A stretch of 10,536 nucleotides of DNA. Source: Kiritimatiellales bacterium (lineage in GTDB: Bacteria > Verrucomicrobiota > Kiritimatiellia > Kiritimatiellales > Pontiellaceae). The notes beneath the pieces were generated by a model. That model made no database searches and was not told the origin of the DNA. It saw nothing but the letters and a program-made list of their open reading frames with translations. Of this stretch, positions 7,201 to 10,536 are shown one piece after another; the first letter of the stretch is position 1; the number at the start of each line of letters is the position of its first letter. The position numbers and the translations under genes were made by a program. The stretch spans positions 1 through 10,536 of the forward strand of contig DAOUQA010000073.1 in the NCBI GenBank assembly GCA_030625905.1, read 5' to 3'.

Positions 7201-7528
7201 ACGGATCGAGCAGACCCGCGAGTTAATGATCGAGACGACCACCGGAATGCAGGAGATCCGCCCGGAGCTTCCGTTTGTCCTGCACGACGGCGACCACCTC
7301 ATCGACGGTACCATCGATTTGCTCTGCCGTTATGGCGACAACTTCGCCCTCTTTGACTACAAGTTTACTGAAGCCGATGATGCCGCCGTGGCCGAAGCCT
7401 ATCGTGGACAAATGGAAATCTATTGCAAGGCAGCGCATAAGGCCTTCCCAAAAGCCGGGAAGGCCAGCATCCAGCTTGTCGTGGTTTCTGAAAAAGGAAC
7501 GCGTCTGGTTCCGGTTCCTTTATCGTAG
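4283..7528 (+). CDS. addA: AddA-type UvrD/Rep (SF1A) helicase with C-terminal PD-(D/E)XK nuclease
   Basis: The 1081-residue protein resembles the AddA subunit of the AddAB recombination helicase-nuclease, which resects DNA double-strand ends. Helicase motifs in order: Walker A ASAGTGKT (7-14), motif Ia LLMTFTDNAAAELR (about 37-50), GTIHSFC (88-94), Walker B VIVDEVQD (362-369), CGDKKQSIYTWRGADPQ, the LQTSYRSK motif, IMTVHGAKGL, and motif VI YVAMTRARD (820-828). A low-complexity Pro/Thr linker (about 866-928) leads to the nuclease: His935 in LGHAVLEQ, IDGTID (1007-1012), FDYK (Asp1025, Lys1027) and YRGQMEIY (1040-1047). The set of nuclease residues looks complete. The ATG at 4283 is the first after an in-frame TAA at 4253; there is no Shine-Dalgarno. 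A palindromic element is fused in frame at residues 633-648. AddB, normally next to addA, is absent here. RecB is the main alternative; there is no RecC/RecD context. Confidence 0.9.
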   Translation: MNLVYNASAGTGKTFQITQLYEQLVLEDGIDPRNILLMTFTDNAAAELRMRVTHRLLKARRTAEAEGDDEQTERAILAMSRLPSAPIGTIHSFCTRLLRENALEAGLSPGFSVLVDDDRKELLSQICRDELLDRLAESEAQIISEGAQHNFLKENNDQREWFNRAKPASSDPDFKTYCSGAHIIGSGRGFGTSITETVPNLISQAGSLGISLENAEAMLPDPQSAGSLPAFAQILDRLYELPKPIAKAQAVIQSLEENLPVAGTVEKLVEKLLAAKLSKFGQGKGHKPISDDFWALLEAVDASIEYKKRFPAAQAFARYVQAVAEQFRQRKHAMDTVDFDDQLQMAAGLLNSGKANPEFQYVIVDEVQDTSRVQFNLIKSLWGEATNLVICGDKKQSIYTWRGADPQVMPDLEEEILGRENSKLENLQTSYRSKAPILDVLNTLFGSVYGEDGYSAAENLEPNPDFNTEGEKPCIEFLAPDDGIADLPKQEKIAAEMEAVANRIQRLVSGANEWKPNFRYADGFAPSGKTNSYCYSDILILLRRTSHQSALEQALRHAGILYTLGGKGRGLFTRQETRDVSLFLNVLTNPKDAYSLIGFLRSPWIGLSDETIAELAWSEEGFSAKNLLAHFSGMGILPMNHGQDARATILRYRALLGTKLASELVRMLIDETGYDALLAGLPRGTQRLANLRKVLDWLRETERGARTTPAAATRKLAEQINNPPKVPEAALLDPAQNAVTIMTVHGAKGLTKRVVFLPDTSFSPDSDRGFARVFFDEQKSPTLGVKITAPDKSAVKSPGFDAANKRAKAVRDHELKNLFYVAMTRARDLVVTSATVGQKPSGWLKQMEPLIGTDIPAIPYSALSVAVDPTPAPNLGLPTTNNLTTALQTLPPPPAPPTLQRIPATRLAEKDNAPSPSPHRAGDMQVAPAMGSLGHAVLEQLALNDWDGSVGDWLETLRDEFGIGRIEAKSIQERIEQTRELMIETTTGMQEIRPELPFVLHDGDHLIDGTIDLLCRYGDNFALFDYKFTEADDAAVAEAYRGQMEIYCKAAHKAFPKAGKASIQLVVVSEKGTRLVPVPLS
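4755..4786. repeat. Imperfect palindrome inside addA
   Basis: AGCGGG (4755-4760) pairs with CCCGCT (4781-4786), and a competing GGGC-GAA-GCCC hairpin sits at 4773-4783. It encodes about residues 158-168 (REWFNRAKPAS), in a region poorly conserved among AddA proteins. It may be another inserted element, but the short arms could be chance. Confidence 0.3.
4942..4963. repeat. Palindrome inside addA (CGATCCGCA / TGCGGGATCG)
   Basis: The arms at 4942-4950 and 4954-4963 pair over 9 positions with one bulged base and a 3-base loop. The palindrome encodes residues 220-227 (around PDPQSAGS), in a variable stretch between helicase motifs. Possible repeat-derived insertion. Confidence 0.35.
6177..6225. 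repeat. 49-bp palindromic repeat element fused in frame within addA
   Basis: Two 20-base arms (6177-6196 and 6206-6225) match as inverted repeats at 18 of 20 positions, with a perfect 13-bp core (GGGCATCCTGCCC against GGGCAGGATGCCC) and a 9-base loop. The plus strand reads GMGILPMNHGQDARAT in the addA frame (residues 633-648). Because of the symmetry the minus strand also reads an open, nearly identical peptide, TGILPVVHGQDAHAT. From memory, peptides of the form GILP..HGQDARAT recur in unrelated proteins of PVC-type genomes, which would make this a member of a dispersed palindromic family comparable to the Rickettsia palindromic elements. I cannot verify this here. Confidence 0.75.
7045..7064. 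repeat. Near-perfect 20-bp palindrome in the addA linker
   Basis: GGGCGAC (7045-7051) and GTCGCCC (7058-7064) flank ATGCAG, so 18 of the 20 bases are self-complementary. It encodes GDMQVAP, at the end of the Pro-rich linker just before the nuclease domain. Probably another repeat-derived segment in a tolerant hinge. Confidence 0.45.
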
Positions 7529-7614
7529 ATGTGATTGCGCCAGCAGACAGCAATCTTTCCAACTTCGTTCCGTTAGAACCGGGCGTGCGAAACAAGATTG
7601 GAAGCCTCGTCTAC
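7525..7614 (-). repeat. Palindromic repeat element, copy A, between addA and the mannosyltransferase gene
   Basis: Read on the minus strand the element runs from GTAGACGAGGCTTCCA at 7614 to CATCTACGA near 7524. Its central part (7563-7586) matches the centre of copy B (8476-8501): both contain ACGCCC, then GGTTCT or GGGTTCT, then CGGAACG and AG. I count 21 matches in 26 aligned columns with two gaps. Internal arms include CAATCTT/AAGATTG and GATTGC/GCAATC. The left end supplies the addA TAG stop (7526-7528). It may act as a 3' RNA structure; no T tract is present. Confidence 0.55.
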
Positions 7615-7637
7615 ATTTAACGCCTCAATCCCTTGCA

Positions 7638-7659
7638 GTAGGCACGCCTTTCAGCCTAC
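7638..7659. repeat. Small hairpin upstream of the mannosyltransferase gene
   Basis: GTAGGC (7638-7643) and GCCTAC (7654-7659) form a perfect 6-bp stem with a 10-base loop, 12 bases before the mannosyltransferase ATG. That gene has no Shine-Dalgarno, so the hairpin would occupy its leader. It could be a degenerate member of the same palindrome family or a translational control element. Confidence 0.35.
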
Positions 7660-7671
7660 ATTTTCCTCACC

Positions 7672-8412
7672 ATGAACGATATCGACATGCTGGTCATCAT
7701 TCCGACCTACAACGAAAAAGAGAATATCAATAAGATTGCTGCCGCCGTGCTGGAGGCCTCCCCGCATGCGGACATGCTTTTTGTGGATGACAACTCGCCG
7801 GATGGCACCGGCCAGCTGGCCGATACGCTGGCGGAAAAACACGCGCGTGTCCATGTAATGCATCGCACCTCCAAGGAGGGCCTTGGCCAAGCCTACATTG
7901 CCGGGTTCAGATGGGCACTGGAGCGCGCCTATTCATTCGTGATGGAAATGGACTGCGACTTTTCGCATGACCCGAACGAGATCCCCAACTTCCGCGACGC
8001 GGTAATGGGCGGAGCCGATCTTGTGCTGGGCTCGCGCTACAAGGACGGCATCAGGGTCATTAACTGGCCGCTCACGCGCCTGATACTCAGCCGCGGTGCA
8101 GGCATCTATGTGCAGATCATTACCGGCATGCCCTTCTCCGATCCCACCGGCGGCTTCAAATGCTTCCGCCGCGAGGTGCTCGAATCCTATGACCTCGACA
8201 AGGTCAAGGCCAACGGCTACGGCTTCCAGATCGAGATGACCCACAAGGCGTGGATGAAGGGTTTCCGAATCGGTGAGATTCCCATCACGTTCGAAGACCG
8301 CAAGGAAGGCACCTCGAAAATGAGCGGCAATATTGTCTACGAAGCCCTCTGGGTCGTCTGGGCCCTCGCCATCCGCAACGGCTTCCGCCGCAGAGCGAAG
8401 AAGCAAGTGTAG
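7672..8412 (+). CDS. Polyprenol (dolichol)-phosphate mannosyltransferase-like GT2 glycosyltransferase
   Basis: The 246-residue family 2 glycosyltransferase begins VIIPTYNEKENI (9-20), as in the DPM1/polyprenol monophosphomannose synthase group. It has the nucleotide-binding VDDNSPDGT (38-46) and the metal-binding DCDFSHDP (94-101). Further along are GSRYKDG (120-126), SDPTGGFKCFRR (156-167) and the C-terminal FEDRKEGTSKM (207-217). These proteins transfer a sugar, usually mannose from GDP-mannose, to a polyprenyl phosphate at the inner membrane face; the lipid-linked sugar then feeds glycan or protein glycosylation. There is no C-terminal transmembrane extension, so this is the soluble DPM1-like form. 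The ATG at 7672 has no Shine-Dalgarno; an alternative ATG six codons in would cut into the first strand. Two copies of a palindromic element flank the gene in opposite orientation, and its TAG stop lies in copy B. Glucose rather than mannose as donor cannot be excluded. Confidence 0.9.
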   Translation: MNDIDMLVIIPTYNEKENINKIAAAVLEASPHADMLFVDDNSPDGTGQLADTLAEKHARVHVMHRTSKEGLGQAYIAGFRWALERAYSFVMEMDCDFSHDPNEIPNFRDAVMGGADLVLGSRYKDGIRVINWPLTRLILSRGAGIYVQIITGMPFSDPTGGFKCFRREVLESYDLDKVKANGYGFQIEMTHKAWMKGFRIGEIPITFEDRKEGTSKMSGNIVYEALWVVWALAIRNGFRRRAKKQV

Positions 8413-8518
8413 ACGGAGTTTCCAGCTCCGTTGGGGTGGGCTTGTGCTTTGATTCCATCTTTGTAACAGATCGCAACGCCCCGGGTTCTTCCGGAACGGA
8501 GCAAGATGCTCCGTCTAC
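8409..8518 (+). repeat. Palindromic repeat element, copy B, between two convergent genes
   Basis: The ends form a perfect 10-bp inverted repeat, GTAGACGGAG (8409-8418) and CTCCGTCTAC (8509-8518). Each end is itself a hairpin: ACGGAG/CTCCGT (8413-8431, 7-base loop) and ACGGAGCA-AGA-TGCTCCGT (8496-8514). The centre resembles copy A. The element fills the whole gap between the mannosyltransferase gene and rsmA and supplies the TAG stop of both (8410-8412 plus, 8515-8517 minus). Its position suggests a two-way transcript end, though neither hairpin is followed by a T tract. Confidence 0.65.
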
Positions 8519-9345
8519 GAAAGCAACCGCGTCAATGCTGCCCATCGTTCAATATCGATCCGCTCCGGGCGCTCGGAGTGTTCGATCCCCGCGTCGGCCA
8601 ACAGATCGTCGACCGGCGAGACGCCTAGTTTCTTGAGGATGGTTCCAATCTGCTTGCGGCGCTGCGAGAAGCAGGACTTCACCAGATTCTTAAACATGGG
8701 ATAATCCGCGTTTCCAACGATTGGAACTTCGCGCCGCTCCATCTTCACCACCGCCGACCACACCTTAGGCGGTGGAAGGAAGCAGGTTGGGCTGATTTTT
8801 TTCACCAACGTGTTTTTGTAGAACGCTCCCGTGAGAATACTGAGAATACCGTAGTGCTTGCTGCCCTCAGGAGAGACCAACCGGTCGGCGACCTCCTTTT
8901 GGATCGTGAGCGACATCAACTCCGGCCGATGCGCGCACTCGGCGATATCAACCATCAACCGGCTCGCCACCGAATACGGCAGATTGGCCGCCACCTTCGT
9001 AATGCCGCCAGCAAACAGCGCATCGAGATCCACATCAAGGGCGTCGGATTCTATCAGGGTAAATTCCGAAAAGCGCGACTTCAGGTACTTCACCATCGTG
9101 GGATCTTTTTCGATGCAAGTGACGCTTCCAGCCCTTGGAAGAATCCGTTCGGTGAGCGCCCCGAGGCCGGGGCCGATTTCCAGTACAGACTCGCTCGGTT
9201 GGATCTCGGCGGTGTTGGCGATAATGTCGAGAATGTTGGCATCGATCAAAAAGTTTTGCCCCAGCCCCTTGTTCGGGCGATGCCCCAGCTTCTCAAGCAA
9301 CGCCCGCACTTCCTTCGGACTGGTCAATCGTGGTGTATCAGTCAT
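8515..9345 (-). CDS. rsmA: 16S rRNA (adenine1518-N6/adenine1519-N6)-dimethyltransferase
   Basis: RsmA (KsgA) dimethylates two adjacent adenines in the 3' terminal helix of 16S rRNA during late 30S assembly, using S-adenosylmethionine. From the start chosen here the protein has 276 residues, close to the 273 of E. coli KsgA. Motifs: KGLGQNFLID (26-35), SAM-binding VLEIGPGLGALTE (54-66), IEKDP acidic loop (78-82), ESDALD (99-104), and catalytic NLPYSVAS (121-128). Further on are FLPPPKVWSAVV, the SQRRKQI segment, and the C-terminal RPERIDIERW helix. Two ATGs compete: 9357 lacks a ribosome site, while 9345 has GGAAG five bases upstream and was preferred. It follows pdxA by 22 bp (10 bp if 9357 is used). 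The TAG stop is inside palindromic copy B. Confidence 0.96.
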   Translation of the reverse strand: MTDTPRLTSPKEVRALLEKLGHRPNKGLGQNFLIDANILDIIANTAEIQPSESVLEIGPGLGALTERILPRAGSVTCIEKDPTMVKYLKSRFSEFTLIESDALDVDLDALFAGGITKVAANLPYSVASRLMVDIAECAHRPELMSLTIQKEVADRLVSPEGSKHYGILSILTGAFYKNTLVKKISPTCFLPPPKVWSAVVKMERREVPIVGNADYPMFKNLVKSCFSQRRKQIGTILKKLGVSPVDDLLADAGIEHSERPERIDIERWAALTRLLS

Positions 9346-9350
9346 CTTTG

Positions 9351-9355
9351 CTTCC
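9351..9355 (-). promoter_or_regulatory. Ribosome binding site favouring the second rsmA ATG
   Basis: GGAAG on the minus strand lies 5 bases before the ATG at 9345. The first in-frame ATG (9357) overlaps this site and has no match of its own. Confidence 0.45.
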
Positions 9356-9367
9356 ATTCGTTGCCAT

Positions 9368-10339
9368 TCATTTTTTCCAAGGGTTGGGTTTTCCGGCCAT
9401 TTCGATGGCGAGGGCGAGGGCGTTTTTCATGCTTTTGGGCGAGGCTTGGTTTTTGCCGGCAATGCCGAAGGCGGTGCCATGATCGGGCGAGGTGCGGATG
9501 ATCGGCAGGCCGAGAGTGACGTTGACGCCTTCATCGAAGCCCATCATTTTCAGCGGGCCGAGCCCTTGGTCGTGGTACATCGCAACGACGGCGTCATACT
9601 GTCCTTCCAAGGCTTGGAAAAAGATGGTGTCGGCGGGAACGGCATCAGAAACGTTGTATCCTTTTTTGCGTACCGCGCGGATGGCGGGATTGATCAACTC
9701 AATCTCTTCGCGGCCCAGCACGCCGCCGTCGCCCGCATGGGGATTGAGGCCGCAGACCCCGATCTTTCCATTCTTGATCCCAAAGAGTTCCAGTGCCTGC
9801 CCGGTTAGTTCGATATGCTCCCGAATATTTTTGCGGCTCAGTGCGGCGGGCACGGCGGAGATTGGAATATGGCGCGTAACGAGCATGACGCGCAGCCCGC
9901 CGCCGAGGAGCATCATACCAAAGTTTTTGGTGTTGGTGAGCTCGGCAAGGTATTCGGTGTGGCCGGGCACCTTGATTCCCGCCTTGTGAAACCCCTCCTT
10001 GCAGATCGGCGCGGTGACCATCGCATCGAGCTCGCCCCAACGACAACCTTCCACGGCTCTCTCAATCGCATCGGCGGCGGCTTCGGAAGCTTCAATACGA
10101 ATTTTACCCGGATGCCACACCATCTCCTCATCACCTGCATTCCACACCCGGCACCGATAGGAGGCCGGAGACGCGGGGTTGGAAAATCCCAAGTCAACGG
10201 CTTGCCGGGCAATGAGATCCTTGGGCCCGATAAAAACAAACTTCACATCCTTCGGCCAGCGGTGTTTATAGACAGCCTTGAGCGCGACCTCCGGCCCGAT
10301 GCCGTTGATATCCCCGATGGTGATTCCGATTCGTTTCAT
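9368..10339 (-). CDS. pdxA: 4-hydroxythreonine-4-phosphate dehydrogenase
   Basis: PdxA oxidises 4-phosphohydroxy-L-threonine with NAD+ in the DXP-dependent pathway to pyridoxal phosphate; the product decarboxylates to the amino-acetone phosphate used by PdxJ. The 323-residue length is typical. Visible motifs are IGDINGIGPE (8-17), VTAPICKEGFHKAG (108-121) and PGHTEYLA (125-132, substrate His127/Thr128). The metal-site region includes LNPHAGDGG (198-206, His201) and AMYHDQGLGPLK (253-264, His256), and RTSPDHGTAF (282-291) ends the series. GGGGAG six bases before the ATG supports the start, which overlaps the TGA of the upstream gene in an ATGA, implying translational coupling. rsmA follows directly. 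The PdxA2-type sugar-acid kinase/dehydrogenase group is related, but the rsmA linkage favours true PdxA. Confidence 0.94.
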   Translation of the reverse strand: MKRIGITIGDINGIGPEVALKAVYKHRWPKDVKFVFIGPKDLIARQAVDLGFSNPASPASYRCRVWNAGDEEMVWHPGKIRIEASEAAADAIERAVEGCRWGELDAMVTAPICKEGFHKAGIKVPGHTEYLAELTNTKNFGMMLLGGGLRVMLVTRHIPISAVPAALSRKNIREHIELTGQALELFGIKNGKIGVCGLNPHAGDGGVLGREEIELINPAIRAVRKKGYNVSDAVPADTIFFQALEGQYDAVVAMYHDQGLGPLKMMGFDEGVNVTLGLPIIRTSPDHGTAFGIAGKNQASPKSMKNALALAIEMAGKPNPWKK

Positions 10340-10536
10340 TTAGAACTCCCCAACGATTCAACAACCTTGATTGTGATGGTTTGATCCGAAAAGGCCATAC
10401 CTGTCCAAGCATCAATGCCGATGCTACCCCCGTCATGGGGGTAGCACTTCCGAACAGAAATGCGGTAATTGCCTGGTTTCCGGAACTTGTCGACCGGGAA
10501 GGTTTGTTCATTTTCCTCAACCCTTCCTTCTTTCAG
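10336..10536 (-). CDS. Unrecognised protein, C-terminal 66 residues, upstream of pdxA
   Basis: The frame is open from the right edge to a TGA at 10336-10338 that overlaps the pdxA ATG by 4 bases. The visible end reads FPVDKFRKPGNYRISVRKCY, then PHDGGSIGIDAWTGMAFS, then DQTITIKVVESLGSSK. Alternating hydrophobic/polar strands with a PGNYRISV-type strand and a closing TITIKVVE strand suggest the last part of a beta-sandwich (Ig/fibronectin-like) domain, as in secreted or periplasmic proteins; this is inference. It does not resemble the C-terminus of SurA, which holds this operon position in Enterobacteriaceae. The tight overlap implies a shared transcript with pdxA and rsmA. A 25-bp palindrome lies within the coding frame. 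I do not recognise the family. Confidence 0.65.
   Translation of the reverse strand: MKEGRVEENEQTFPVDKFRKPGNYRISVRKCYPHDGGSIGIDAWTGMAFSDQTITIKVVESLGSSK
10346..10351 (-). promoter_or_regulatory. Ribosome binding site of pdxA
   Basis: GGGGAG on the minus strand, 6 bases before the ATG at 10339, lies inside the last codons of the upstream gene. Confidence 0.7.
10422..10446. repeat. 25-bp perfect palindrome inside the gene upstream of pdxA
   Basis: TGCTACCCCC (10422-10431) and GGGGGTAGCA (10437-10446) are exact inverted repeats around GTCAT. The element encodes CYPHDGGSI in the minus-strand frame, so the palindrome is tolerated in frame as in addA. It shares only the GTAGC/GCTAC ends with the addA element. 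Confidence 0.6.

Noticed and set aside
7525..8518. Integron attC-like site idea for the elements around the mannosyltransferase gene
   Set aside because: The GTTCTAAC-like core does not fit the RYYYAAC/GTTRRRY boxes, and there is no integrase in the window.
8858..9808. 316-codon plus-strand frame across rsmA and pdxA
   Set aside because: It crosses two well-supported minus-strand genes and their spacer and has no recognisable domain.

Overview
This 10.5 kb stretch is GC-rich bacterial chromosome carrying mostly housekeeping and cell-envelope genes. The gene set, the animal-like UDP-glucose dehydrogenase and the many short palindromic repeats that run into coding sequence suggest the PVC superphylum (Kiritimatiellota, Lentisphaerota or Verrucomicrobiota). 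That placement is inference from pattern memory; there is no rRNA or other marker here to settle it.

Left part, minus strand (1-3969): reading leftward, a UDP-glucose 6-dehydrogenase (2599-3969) ends at a Rho-independent terminator. It is followed by a ParB partition protein (1501-2436), a membrane-bound Ste24-type M48 metalloprotease (369-1496, 4 bp after parB) and the start of a polysaccharide flippase that leaves the window (1-340). Two of the four genes belong to surface-polysaccharide work: precursor synthesis and lipid-linked sugar export.

Middle, plus strand (4130-8412): the divergent spacer holds a decayed 3' end of a 6-phosphogluconolactonase-like gene. It is followed by an AddA-type helicase-nuclease of 1081 residues with intact helicase and nuclease motifs, and then by a soluble polyprenol-phosphate mannosyltransferase. 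No AddB partner is in the window.

Right part, minus strand (8515-10536): the C-terminus of an unrecognised protein overlaps pdxA by 4 bp, and pdxA is followed at once by rsmA (ksgA). The pdxA-rsmA order matches the enterobacterial surA-pdxA-ksgA operon, but the upstream protein does not look like SurA.

I see no new defence or metabolic system. The most unusual signal is a set of palindromic elements. One 49-bp element is fused in frame into addA. Two related copies sit in opposite orientation on either side of the mannosyltransferase gene. Several elements supply the TAG stop codons of the adjoining genes. No tRNA, rRNA, CRISPR array, insertion sequence or parS site was found by eye.
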